Notes under the pieces: generated by a model
Databases searched by the model: none
Seen by the model: the letters and a program-made list of their open reading frames with translations, nothing else
Told to the model about the DNA's origin: nothing
From: Achromobacter xylosoxidans
Lineage (GTDB): Bacteria > Pseudomonadota > Gammaproteobacteria > Burkholderiales > Burkholderiaceae_B
NCBI RefSeq assembly: GCF_014490035.1
Contig: NZ_CP061008.1
Span: forward strand, 2,542,001 to 2,606,000
Direction of reading: 5' to 3'
DNA: 64,000 nucleotides
Shown here: positions 56,103 through 63,939 of the stretch, piece after piece
How the letters are laid out: the number at the start of each line of letters is the position of its first letter
Numbering within the stretch: position 1 is the first letter of the stretch
Translations under genes and position numbers: made by a program

Positions 56103-57143
56103 TTATCGGGCGGCGGCCAGCGCATTGCCCAGCGTGCCGACCCGGGAAATGCTGATGTCGTAACGCTGCCCGGCGCGTGCGCGCGGCGCGCCGTGGGGCG
56201 TGCCGGCCAGCAGGATGTCGCCTGCTTCCAGCGTCATGAACTGGGTCACGTCGGCGATCAGCCGCGCCACGGGACGGATCAGGTCGGCGGTGCTGGCGCG
56301 CTGCGCCACCTGGCCGTCGATGCGTACTTCGATGTCCAGCGCGTCCGGGTCGCCGACCGCCGCCACGGGGGCGAGATCCTGGCCGATGGGACAGAAGCCG
56401 TCGCGGCATTTCTGCTTGAGCGCGGGGCGGAAGTAGCTGGCGTGCGGCACGGACAGGTCCGCCACCACGCGGTACCCCGCCACATAGTCCAGCGCCTCGG
56501 CTTCGCTCACGCGGGTCGCGCGGCGGGCGAACACCACGCCCAGGCAGGCGCCCACTTCGACCTCGTCCACGTCGGCGGGCAGGGCGATGACGTCGCCGTT
56601 GCGGGCGTAGGTATTGGCCGGCTTGATGTAGAGCACGGGCGCATTCGGCGCGGCTTTGTAAGGGGGCGCGTCCACGGCGTCGCCCAGCGCGGCCAGCGCC
56701 TGGCGCGTATTCAGCGCCGCGCCCACCACGGTCCGCGGCCACGGCGCCGCGGCCGCGGCCGCGCGCGCGGCCAGGTGCTCGCGGTAGTTGTTGAGCTTGT
56801 AGTTCAGCACCGGGTCGGCTTCCTCGATCTGCATCGAGATGCCGAGCGGGCGCGCCGCCATCTGCGGCGCGAGTGCGGCGGTCAGCGCCTGGAACACCCG
56901 TTCGCCCAGGGCGGCTTTCTGTTCGGCATTGCGGCCGTGGCCGATGCGCAGCACCACGTGGACGAAGGCATTGTCGGGATGGCCGTCGACGATCAGGCAA
57001 TCATCCACGCGCAGCGCGCGGGTGCGCGCGCCGGCCAGCGGGAACAGGCTGCCGTCGCCCACGGCGGCATCCTGCACGGTCCGCATCAGCGCCTGCGTGT
57101 CCAGGGCCAGATTGCCTGAGTATTCGATCCAGATATGGGGCAT
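56103..57143 (-). CDS. Fusion of 5-carboxymethyl-2-hydroxymuconate isomerase (HpaF) and HpaG1-type FAH decarboxylase
   Basis: A 346-residue two-domain protein. I chose the ATG at 57143 (MPHIWIEYSG), since it puts the catalytic Pro of the HpaF/CHMI tautomerase at residue 2. Residues 1-122 form the CHMI domain (FVHVVLRIGHGR, LNYKLNNYREH). An Ala-rich linker (about 124-134) leads to an FAH domain (residues about 135-346, VEVGACLGVVFARRA and PHASYFRP). In E. coli, HpaF and HpaG are separate. The two activities are successive in the pathway. The fusion order is unusual in my experience and its rarity should be checked. Confidence 0.88.
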   Translation of the reverse strand: MPHIWIEYSGNLALDTQALMRTVQDAAVGDGSLFPLAGARTRALRVDDCLIVDGHPDNAFVHVVLRIGHGRNAEQKAALGERVFQALTAALAPQMAARPLGISMQIEEADPVLNYKLNNYREHLAARAAAAAAPWPRTVVGAALNTRQALAALGDAVDAPPYKAAPNAPVLYIKPANTYARNGDVIALPADVDEVEVGACLGVVFARRATRVSEAEALDYVAGYRVVADLSVPHASYFRPALKQKCRDGFCPIGQDLAPVAAVGDPDALDIEVRIDGQVAQRASTADLIRPVARLIADVTQFMTLEAGDILLAGTPHGAPRARAGQRYDISISRVGTLGNALAAAR

Positions 57144-57173
57144 GGCCTTGCTCCGCATGATGTAATTATCATG

Positions 57174-57186
57174 TTAACTAGTTTAA
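57174..57186. promoter_or_regulatory. HpaR-type operator, left site (TTAACTAGTTTAA)
   Basis: A TTAAC-TA-GTT(T)AA inverted element on the promoter of the left hpa operon; it matches the right site TTAAC-CT-GTTAA in both half-sites. It lies in the spacer of a plausible promoter ending with GATAAT on the minus strand. Confidence 0.6.
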
Positions 57187-57256
57187 TGAAAAACCGCGGT
57201 GACAACAATCGGCCAGAGGGCTGTCGGGATCCGTTCCGCCTGGGGGTTTCCCGACG

Positions 57257-57285
57257 TTGACAGCCCGGTCAGGCAAGCATAACGT
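57257..57285 (+). promoter_or_regulatory. Sigma-70 promoter of hpaE-hpaD
   Basis: TTGACA (57257-57262) and TAACGT (57280-57285) are separated by 17 bases. The -10 adjoins the right HpaR-type operator. Confidence 0.6.
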
Positions 57286-57296
57286 TAACCTGTTAA
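57285..57296. promoter_or_regulatory. HpaR-type operator, right site (TTAACCTGTTAA)
   Basis: A perfect TTAAC-CT-GTTAA inverted repeat at the -10/+1 region of the hpaE promoter. Together with the left site it gives one operator per divergent promoter, as expected for the MarR-type repressor HpaR encoded at the end of the right arm. Confidence 0.65.
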
Positions 57297-57344
57297 TTAA
57301 ATTGGCGCCGCACCATCAGGCGCAGACGGGACGAGGAGCCGCGC

Positions 57345-58811
57345 GTGAGCATCAAGCACTGGATCAATGGCAAGCAGGTCGACAGCAGCGACCGCTTCAT
57401 CACCAGCAACCCCGCCACGGGCGAGGCCATCGCCGAGGTCGCCGCGGGCGGGCAGGCCGAAGTCGACGCGGCAGTTGCGGCCGCGGCCGAGGCCTTTCCC
57501 AAATGGGCCAACACGCCCGCCAAGGAACGCGCCCGCCTGATGCGCCGGCTGGGCGAACTGATAGACCAGAACGTGCCTCAGCTGGCCGAACTGGAAACCC
57601 GCGACACCGGGCTGCCGATCTCGCAGACCCGCAAGCAGCTGATCCCGCGCGCCTCGGAAAACTTCAATTTCTTCGCCGAGGTCTGCACGCGCATGAACGG
57701 CCACACCTACCCGGTGGACGACCAGATGCTGAACTACACGCTGTACCAGCCGGTGGGCGTGTGCGCGCTGGTGTCGCCCTGGAACGTGCCGTTCATGACC
57801 GCCACCTGGAAGACCGCGCCGTGCCTGGCGCTGGGCAACACCGCGGTGCTGAAGATGTCCGAGCTTTCGCCGCTGACGGCGGACCAGCTGGGCATGCTGG
57901 CGCTGGAAGCCGGCATTCCGGCCGGCGTGCTGAACGTGGTGCAGGGCTATGGCGCCACCGCCGGCGACGCGCTGGTGCGCCACCCCGGCGTGCGCGCGAT
58001 TTCCTTCACGGGCGGTACCGTGACGGGCAAGAAGATCCTGGCCAGCGCCGGCGGCGTCAAGAAATACTCGATGGAACTGGGCGGCAAGTCGCCGGTGCTG
58101 ATCTTCGACGACGCGGACGTGGAGCGTGCGCTGGACGCGGCGTTGTTCACCATTTTTTCGCTCAATGGCGAACGCTGCACCGCGGGTTCGCGCATCTTCA
58201 TCCAGCAATCCATCTACGACGATTTCGTGCGCAGGTTTGCCGAACGCACGCAGCGCCTGGCCGTGGGCGACCCCACCGATGACCATACCCATGTGGGCGC
58301 GATGATCACGCGCCAGCACTGGGAAAAGGTCACGGGCTATATCCGCCTGGCCGAGCAGGAAGGCGCGCGCATACTCGCGGGCGGCGCGGACCGGCCCGCA
58401 GGCTTGCCGGCCCATCTGGCGGGCGGCAATTTCGTCAGCCCCACGGTGCTGGCCGACGTCGACAACCGCATGCGCTGCGCGCAGGAAGAGATCTTCGGAC
58501 CGGTCGCCTGCCTGCTGCCGTTCAAGGACGAGGCCGAGGGCCTGGCGCTGGCCAACGACGTGAAGTATGGCCTGGCCTCCTACATCTGGACCCGCGACAT
58601 CGGCCGGGCGCACCGCCTGGCCCGCGGCATCGAAGCCGGCATGGTGTTCATCAACAGCCAGAACGTGCGCGACCTGCGCCAGCCCTTCGGCGGCACCAAG
58701 GAATCGGGCACGGGACGCGAAGGCGGCGAATACAGTTACGAGGTCTTTGCCGAGATCAAGAACGTGTGCGTGTCCATGGGCAGCCACCACATCCCCAGAT
58801 GGGGCGTTTGA
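57345..58811 (+). CDS. hpaE: 5-carboxymethyl-2-hydroxymuconate semialdehyde dehydrogenase HpaE
   Basis: A 488-residue NAD-dependent aldehyde dehydrogenase, starting at GTG (57345) after GAGGAG. Catalytic Cys278 lies in NGERCTAGSR, the base Glu245 in ELGGKSPVLIF, and the cofactor loop is GGTVTG. It oxidises the semialdehyde produced by HpaD. It heads the right arm of the divergent hpa locus and is followed after 37 bases by hpaD. Confidence 0.94.
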   Translation: MSIKHWINGKQVDSSDRFITSNPATGEAIAEVAAGGQAEVDAAVAAAAEAFPKWANTPAKERARLMRRLGELIDQNVPQLAELETRDTGLPISQTRKQLIPRASENFNFFAEVCTRMNGHTYPVDDQMLNYTLYQPVGVCALVSPWNVPFMTATWKTAPCLALGNTAVLKMSELSPLTADQLGMLALEAGIPAGVLNVVQGYGATAGDALVRHPGVRAISFTGGTVTGKKILASAGGVKKYSMELGGKSPVLIFDDADVERALDAALFTIFSLNGERCTAGSRIFIQQSIYDDFVRRFAERTQRLAVGDPTDDHTHVGAMITRQHWEKVTGYIRLAEQEGARILAGGADRPAGLPAHLAGGNFVSPTVLADVDNRMRCAQEEIFGPVACLLPFKDEAEGLALANDVKYGLASYIWTRDIGRAHRLARGIEAGMVFINSQNVRDLRQPFGGTKESGTGREGGEYSYEVFAEIKNVCVSMGSHHIPRWGV

Positions 58812-58848
58812 ATCCGGCCCTGACCACAAGAACGAGGAGACTAGCACC

Positions 58849-59700
58849 ATGGGCAAGCTCGCGCTGGCGGCCAAGGTAACGCATGTGCCGTCCATGTATC
58901 TTTCGGAACTGCCTGGCAAGCACCAGGGCTGCAGGGAGGCCGCGATCCAGGGACACCGCATCATCGGCCAGCGTTGCCGCGACCTGGACGTGGACAGCAT
59001 CGTGGTGCTGGACGTGCACTGGCTGGTCAATGGCGGCTATCACGTGAACTGCAACAGCGGCTTCAAGGGCCGCTACACCAGCAACGAGCTGCCGCATTTC
59101 ATCAAGGACATGGACTACGCCTACCGCGGCAATCCGCAACTGGGACGGCGCATTGCCGAATGCGCCAATGCCGCGGGCGTGGGCACGCGTGCGCATGAAA
59201 TCGACAGCCTGGAACTGGAGTACGGCACCTTGGTGCCGATGCGCTACATGAATGGCGACGGGCGCTTCAACGTGGTGTCGGTGGCCGCCTGGTGCGCCTG
59301 GCATTCGCTGGACGAGAGCCGCCGCTTCGGCGCGGCGCTGCGCCAGGCCATCGAGGCCAGCGACAGCCGCGTGGCGGTGCTGGCCAGCGGTTCGCTGTCG
59401 CACCGCTTCAACGACAACGGCAGCCCCGAGGCCGCCATGCACCAGATCAGCCGCGAGTTTTTCCGGCAGGTGGACTTGCGCGTGGTGGAGTTGTGGCGCC
59501 AAGGCGACTGGAAGACCTTCTGCGCCATGCTGCCCGAATACGCCGACCTGTGCGTGGGCGAGGGCGGCATGCACGATACCGCGATGCTGCTGGGCCTCTT
59601 GGGCTGGGACGGCTATGACCAGCCGGTGGAGATCGTGACCGACTACTTCGCCAGTTCCGGCACGGGACAGATCAACGCGATCTTCCCGGTGCCGGCCTGA
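58849..59700 (+). CDS. hpaD: 3,4-dihydroxyphenylacetate 2,3-dioxygenase HpaD
   Basis: A 283-residue type III (LigB-like) extradiol dioxygenase. The start at 58849 follows GAGGAG. VTHVPSM near the N-terminus supplies the first His; VVLDVHW supplies the second; GLGxx-like SGSLSHRF and EYADLCVGEGGMHDTAM form the C-terminal part. It opens homoprotocatechuate next to a hydroxyl. Its stop abuts the stop of the convergent hpaR gene (TGA/TCA), giving zero intergenic space. Confidence 0.94.
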   Translation: MGKLALAAKVTHVPSMYLSELPGKHQGCREAAIQGHRIIGQRCRDLDVDSIVVLDVHWLVNGGYHVNCNSGFKGRYTSNELPHFIKDMDYAYRGNPQLGRRIAECANAAGVGTRAHEIDSLELEYGTLVPMRYMNGDGRFNVVSVAAWCAWHSLDESRRFGAALRQAIEASDSRVAVLASGSLSHRFNDNGSPEAAMHQISREFFRQVDLRVVELWRQGDWKTFCAMLPEYADLCVGEGGMHDTAMLLGLLGWDGYDQPVEIVTDYFASSGTGQINAIFPVPA

Positions 59701-60165
59701 TCATTCGTCTTCGGAGGCGCGCGCGTCGGCGGGCTCGCGCTTGATCAGGTCGACCATGGTGTCGACGTCGCGATACAGGCGGTCGAGCAATTCCTTGCCG
59801 ATCCGGGCCTCGATTTCCTGGTACTTCGCGTCCACTTGCGGACGCATGCGGTCGATCAGCTTGTTGCTCTTGGGCGTCAGCGAAATTTCCTGGCGCCGCT
59901 GATCGGCGCTGGAGCGCGTGCGTTTGATCAGGCCCTGTTCCTGCATGCCCGCCAGCATGCGCGTGAGGCTGGGGCTGAGGATCTGGCAGGTGCGGGCGAT
60001 CTGGTTGGGTTCCATGGAGCCCACTTCGCTCAGCGTGCGCAGCACCCGCCATTGTTGTTCGGTGACGCCCGCCGCGTGCAGGATGGGGCGGAAGTGCGCC
60101 ATCAGCGTTTCACGCGCGTAGAGCAGCAGATGGGGGAGATTGCGGTGGTGGAAGCTCGGACTCAT
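59701..60165 (-). CDS. hpaR: MarR-family regulator HpaR
   Basis: A 154-residue MarR wHTH (LSEVGSMEPNQIARTCQILS then SPSLTRMLAGMQEQGLI, and the wing RTRSSADQRRQEISLT). I chose the ATG at 60165 (MSPSFHHRN). In enterobacteria HpaR represses the meta operon and responds to 4-hydroxyphenylacetate or homoprotocatechuate. The twin TTAAC/GTTAA elements between the divergent hpa operons are its probable operators. Confidence 0.9.
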   Translation of the reverse strand: MSPSFHHRNLPHLLLYARETLMAHFRPILHAAGVTEQQWRVLRTLSEVGSMEPNQIARTCQILSPSLTRMLAGMQEQGLIKRTRSSADQRRQEISLTPKSNKLIDRMRPQVDAKYQEIEARIGKELLDRLYRDVDTMVDLIKREPADARASEDE

Positions 60166-60263
60166 GGCGGCTATGTTAGCAAGAAGCCGAGCCGCGCCGC
60201 AGCGAAATCGGACGCGCACGCCCATCGGTCCGCGCCGGGCGCGGCGCCGATGGGAGGCGGCGG

Positions 60264-60896
60264 TCAGGCGGGATTCTGCTGGGCCAGTTCCTGCAGGTCG
60301 TCGGGCAGGGTCAGGTCGGGCGCGGCCTGCTGCAATTCGCGCAGCGCCTGCACGGCCTCTTCCTGTTGTTCCTCGCGCACCAGCGCCCGGATGTGGGTCA
60401 CGCGGGCTTCGATGTCCTGGTCGCTGAGGGCGGGCGTTTCCGGTGCGACGGGTTCGGCGGCCGGCTGTTCCGCAGGCGCGGCTTCCTGGACGGGGGCGGC
60501 TTCCTGGGCAGGAGCGGCTTGCGGCGCCGCTTCCTGCGGCGGCGCGGCCACGCGTTCGGTGACGGGCGCGGCCTGTTCGGCGGGCGCTTGCGCCGGCGTG
60601 GACAGCAGCGCGGGCGCGCGTTCCGAGCTTGTCCCTATTTCGTGGGGGGCGATGACAGGCGTGTTCTGCTCGGCAAAGTCCTGGGCTTCGCGCATCTCGG
60701 TCCAGGCGAACAGGCCGAAGACCATGGCCGCGCAAGCAGCAGCGCCCCAGGCGGGGTGCCAGCTATGGCCGGGATGCCAACGGCGGCGCACCGCCGCGTC
60801 CAATTCGGGATTGGCGCCGGGACCGTGCCTGCGATACAAGGCGCGCAGATCCCGTTCATCGTCTTCGTCGAAAGGGGGGCGGTAGGTAATGCTCAT
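60264..60896 (-). CDS. Hypothetical one-TM protein with Ala/Pro/Glu/Gln-rich periplasmic repeats
   Basis: A 210-residue protein I do not recognise. I chose the ATG at 60896 (MSITYRPPFDEDDERDL). A charged N-terminal cytoplasmic part of about 45 residues (RALYRRHG, RRRWHPGHSW) precedes one TM segment (about 50-65, GAAACAAMVFGLFAWTE). It is followed by a low-complexity stretch of about 100 residues with imperfect QEAAP repeats and a helical C-terminal domain (RALVREEQQEEAVQALRELQ). The arrangement recalls anti-sigma or scaffold proteins, but no cognate sigma factor is adjacent. A family assignment is not possible from sequence alone. Confidence 0.75.
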   Translation of the reverse strand: MSITYRPPFDEDDERDLRALYRRHGPGANPELDAAVRRRWHPGHSWHPAWGAAACAAMVFGLFAWTEMREAQDFAEQNTPVIAPHEIGTSSERAPALLSTPAQAPAEQAAPVTERVAAPPQEAAPQAAPAQEAAPVQEAAPAEQPAAEPVAPETPALSDQDIEARVTHIRALVREEQQEEAVQALRELQQAAPDLTLPDDLQELAQQNPA

Positions 60897-61311
60897 GCGC
60901 GTACTCCTCGCGCATGCGCCTGGTGGCAAGGCGCATCCGCGTCTGACCTCTGCGCACGCCGCGCCGGTGGTCCGGCGGTCTCGTCGTAGCTCGGGTCCTG
61001 TTCCGGTTTAGGCGGCTTCCTGGAAAGCCGCGGGTGATTGCGCCGCGATTCCCGCCGCCGCGCCCCTGGGGGCGTCTGGCTGCAGGTATGCCGCCCTGGG
61101 CCGGGCGGTTCGTCAATGCGCTGCACCTGATGATTATGCGCGATTTGGAGAAATCCGCCAGAGAATTTCTTGAGTTTGCATCATGTAACTTCAGCGCGTC
61201 CCTGTTTTTGAAAGCAGAATGACAGATAGCAGCACCAGCATGGGGCGCGCAAGGACAAAAGCGCGCGTTTGCGCGCGCATGCCCCCCTGGCTTGCCGGTA
61301 CACTTTCGCGC
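60897..61311. other. 415-base non-coding gap between the hypothetical protein and radA
   Basis: No convincing gene. A 77-residue Arg/Pro-rich open frame on the minus strand (60893-61126) overlaps the next start as ATGA but lacks family features. The region becomes AT-richer near 61120-61220 and holds a GC hairpin GCGCGC-GTTT-GCGCGC at 61261-61276, 36 bases before radA. It must contain promoters for both divergent genes, but I see no consensus element I trust. Confidence 0.6.
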
Positions 61312-62673
61312 ATGGCCAAATCCCGAACCGTATACGTGTGCTCCGATTGCGGCGGCACCACCCCGAAGTGGCAGGGCAAATGCCCGCATTGCAACGCCTG
61401 GAACACGCTGGAAGAAACCGTGGAGTCGTCGGCGCCGGCCGCCGCCTCCCACCGCTATGCGCCGCTGGCGGCCGCCAGCCCGGTGCGCAGCCTGTCTGAA
61501 ATCGAAGCCCGCGAAACCCCGCGCCAGCCTACCGGGCTGGAAGAGTTCGACCGCGTGCTGGGCGGCGGCCTGGTGGCCGGCGCCGTGGTGCTGATCGGCG
61601 GCGACCCCGGCATAGGCAAGTCCACCTTGCTGCTGCAGGCGCTGGCTTCGCTGTCCGAAGTCACCAACGTGCTGTACGTGACGGGCGAGGAATCCGCCGA
61701 ACAGGTCGCCCTGCGCGCGCGCCGCCTGGGCCTGCAGACGGGCAACGTCAATCTGCTGGCCGAGATCCGGCTGGAGTCGATCCAGGCGGCGGTGTCGGAG
61801 CAGAAGCCCACCGTGGCGGTGATCGACTCGATCCAGACCCTGTACAGCGGCGAACTGACCGCGGCGCCGGGGTCGGTGTCGCAGGTGCGCGAATGCGCGG
61901 CCCAGCTCACGCGCCTGGCCAAGCAGACGGGCATCGCCATCGTCATGATCGGCCATGTCACCAAGGACGGCGCGCTGGCCGGGCCGCGGGTGCTGGAGCA
62001 CATCGTGGACACCGTGCTGTATTTCGAGGGCGACACGCACTCCTCGTTCCGCCTGGTGCGCGCCTTCAAGAACCGTTTCGGCGCGGTCAATGAACTGGGC
62101 GTCTTCGCCATGACGGACCGCGGGCTGCGCGGCGTGGCCAATCCCTCCGCGCTGTTCCTGTCGCAGCATGAACAGCAGGTCGCGGGATCCTGCGTGATGG
62201 CCACGCAGGAAGGCACGCGTCCGCTATTGGTGGAGATCCAGGCGCTGGTGGATAGTTCGCACGCGCCCAACCCGCGCCGGCTCACAGTCGGCCTGGAAGG
62301 CAACCGCCTGGCGATGCTGTTGGCGGTGCTGCACCGGCATGCCGGCGTTTCCACCTTTGACCAGGACGTGTTCGTCAACGCGGTGGGCGGCGTGCGCATC
62401 ACGGAACCCGCGGCCGACCTGCCGGTGCTGCTGGCCATCATGTCCTCGCTGCGCGACAAGCCGCTGCCGCGCGGCCTGATCGCTTTCGGCGAAGTCGGCC
62501 TGGCGGGTGAGATCCGGCCCGCGCCGCGCGGACAGGAACGCTTGCGCGAAGCGGCCAAGCTGGGCTTTTCGATCGCGCTGATCCCCAAGGCCAACGCGCC
62601 GCGCCAGCCCATCGAAGGGCTGGAGATCTGGGCGGTGGACCGGCTGGACGCCGCGCTGGACAAGTTGCGCTGA
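61312..62673 (+). CDS. radA: DNA repair protein RadA
   Basis: A 453-residue RecA-like branch-migration protein. The ATG at 61312 gives the standard start. A zinc finger (Cys10, Cys13, Cys24, Cys27) comes first; Walker A GGDPGIGKST is at residues 96-105; the RadA-specific FKNRFG motif follows in the ATPase; and a Lon-like C-terminal domain ends the protein. It processes recombination intermediates. A GC-hairpin and a TauE/SafE transporter gene follow. Confidence 0.97.
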   Translation: MAKSRTVYVCSDCGGTTPKWQGKCPHCNAWNTLEETVESSAPAAASHRYAPLAAASPVRSLSEIEARETPRQPTGLEEFDRVLGGGLVAGAVVLIGGDPGIGKSTLLLQALASLSEVTNVLYVTGEESAEQVALRARRLGLQTGNVNLLAEIRLESIQAAVSEQKPTVAVIDSIQTLYSGELTAAPGSVSQVRECAAQLTRLAKQTGIAIVMIGHVTKDGALAGPRVLEHIVDTVLYFEGDTHSSFRLVRAFKNRFGAVNELGVFAMTDRGLRGVANPSALFLSQHEQQVAGSCVMATQEGTRPLLVEIQALVDSSHAPNPRRLTVGLEGNRLAMLLAVLHRHAGVSTFDQDVFVNAVGGVRITEPAADLPVLLAIMSSLRDKPLPRGLIAFGEVGLAGEIRPAPRGQERLREAAKLGFSIALIPKANAPRQPIEGLEIWAVDRLDAALDKLR

Positions 62674-62720
62674 CGCCCACAGCGGCGGTCGGCGGCGGTT
62701 TCATATCGGTATTCTGATTG

Positions 62721-62741
62721 CCCGGCCTGCAACCGGCCGGG
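62721..62741. other. GC hairpin between radA and the TSUP gene
   Basis: CCCGGCC-N7-GGCCGGG (7-base perfect arms, plus one extra G-C pair) lies 17 bases before the GTG start of the next gene, with no T-tract. It is more likely an RNA structural element or weak stop than a strong terminator. Confidence 0.5.
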
Positions 62742-62757
62742 CCTGCTGGAGCAAGAA

Positions 62758-63537
62758 GTGAGTCTGTTAGTTATCGCCGCGTGCCTGGCCGCGGGCGGCC
62801 TGATCGGTTTCATGGGCGGCGTGCTGGGCATCGGGGGCGGCCTGATCGCGATTCCCGCGCTGGTGCTGTTGATGGGCATGTCGCAGCAGTTGGCGCAGGG
62901 CACGGCGCTCATCATGGTCCTGCCCACCATCATGATGGCGGTGCGCAAGTACAACCAGCAGACCCGCATCGACAAGCGCGTGGCGCTGGCGGGCGCGGCC
63001 GGGGCCGTGGTGTTCACCTGGGTCGGCGCGCAACTGGCGCTAGGCATAGATTCCGGCATCCTGCGCCGCAGCTTCGCCGTTTTCCTTTTCTTCATTGCGC
63101 TGTTCTACGTGTGGCAGACCTGGCGCGCATCGCGTCCCGCTGCGGCGCGCAAGCCGGCGGCCAAGGGTGCGCCGCCCGTCTTCACGCCGCGCCGCGCCAG
63201 CGTGCTGGGCATCCTGTGCGGCACGCTGGGCGGCTTCTTCGGCGTGGGCGGCGCGGTGCTGGCCGTGCCCATCATCACGTCCGTGTTCAGGTTGCCGCAG
63301 ACCACCGCGCAAGCGCTGGCGCTGAGCATGGTGATTCCGGGCTCTTTCATCGCGTTGATCACCTACTCCTGGGCGGGACAGGCCGATTGGCTGGTTGGCG
63401 CGCCGCTGGCGATAGGCAGCCTGCTGTTCGTGCCGGTGGGCGTGAAGCTCGCGTACCGTCTGCCTGAACGCAAGCTGAGAGCCTGCTTCGCATTGATGCT
63501 GTTCGCCACCGTGGCCTTGCTGGCATTCGAGAGCTGA
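62758..63537 (+). CDS. TauE/SafE-family (TSUP) membrane transporter
   Basis: A 259-residue membrane protein with two TSUP repeats (AACLAAGGLIGFMGGVLGIGGG near residues 7-28 and LGILCGTLGGFFGVGGAVLA near the middle), each with the Gly-rich motif of the family. It starts at GTG (62758), 11 bases after a GAG-rich stretch. TSUP proteins export sulfite, sulfoacetate or other organosulfur anions; the substrate is open. Confidence 0.88.
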   Translation: MSLLVIAACLAAGGLIGFMGGVLGIGGGLIAIPALVLLMGMSQQLAQGTALIMVLPTIMMAVRKYNQQTRIDKRVALAGAAGAVVFTWVGAQLALGIDSGILRRSFAVFLFFIALFYVWQTWRASRPAAARKPAAKGAPPVFTPRRASVLGILCGTLGGFFGVGGAVLAVPIITSVFRLPQTTAQALALSMVIPGSFIALITYSWAGQADWLVGAPLAIGSLLFVPVGVKLAYRLPERKLRACFALMLFATVALLAFES

Positions 63538-63661
63538 ACCGCCCGCACAATATTTCGAAGCGTTAGCGACCGAAATTTTCTGGTTCCGCGCTGAACCTTC
63601 TGGATGGGCCCGGTTCAAACGGGAACGGGTAAAGCGGCGATGTTGCCGCCCCGTGTCGAAT

Positions 63662-63679
63662 AAAGGACCTCGGTCCTTT
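63662..63679. other. AAAGGACC-TC-GGTCCTTT inverted repeat before the small secreted-protein gene
   Basis: A perfect 8-base inverted repeat with a 2-base centre, followed by one more T and A. As RNA it would fold with a CCTCGG loop; as DNA it may be an operator. It lies 20 bases before the gene start. The rest of the gap 63538-63699 holds only a weak ATTTCG/CGAAAT element, possibly the end of the transporter transcript. Confidence 0.5.
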
Positions 63680-63699
63680 TACATTCAGGAGTTCATGAA

Positions 63700-63939
63700 A
63701 TGACGACTCACTCCCGTATTGCTGCGTTCCTATCCACCTCGGCCTTGTGCCTCGGTCTTGCTGCCGCGCCTTCGGCGTTTGCGGCGGGCGCCGATGCCAC
63801 GTCCAAGACGGGTGAAACCAAGACCCAGGCGCAGCATAAGCATCACAAATCCGAGAAGACCTCCGCCAAGCCGGCGGCGGCCAAATCGGGCGGGGCCGCG
63901 AAGACGGATCATTCCGGCGCTGCGGCACCAGCGAAGTAA
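63700..63939 (+). CDS. Small secreted Ala/Lys/His-rich protein
   Basis: A 79-residue protein with a Sec signal (hydrophobic core FLSTSALCLGLAAAPSAFA, cleavage AFA/AG). The mature part is only about 50 residues, very basic, with KTGETKTQAQHKHHKSEK and no Cys. CAGGAG lies about 10 bases before the ATG. The composition resembles acid-shock Asr-like small proteins, but I do not recognise a family, and it could be a short metal- or acid-response periplasmic protein. Confidence 0.75.
   Translation: MTTHSRIAAFLSTSALCLGLAAAPSAFAAGADATSKTGETKTQAQHKHHKSEKTSAKPAAAKSGGAAKTDHSGAAAPAK

Noticed and set aside
60893..61126. A 77-residue minus-strand frame that ends with ATGA overlapping the next start
   Set aside because: The overlap is suggestive, but the sequence is Arg/Pro-rich with no fold features, start signal or recognisable family; it was left as part of the non-coding gap.
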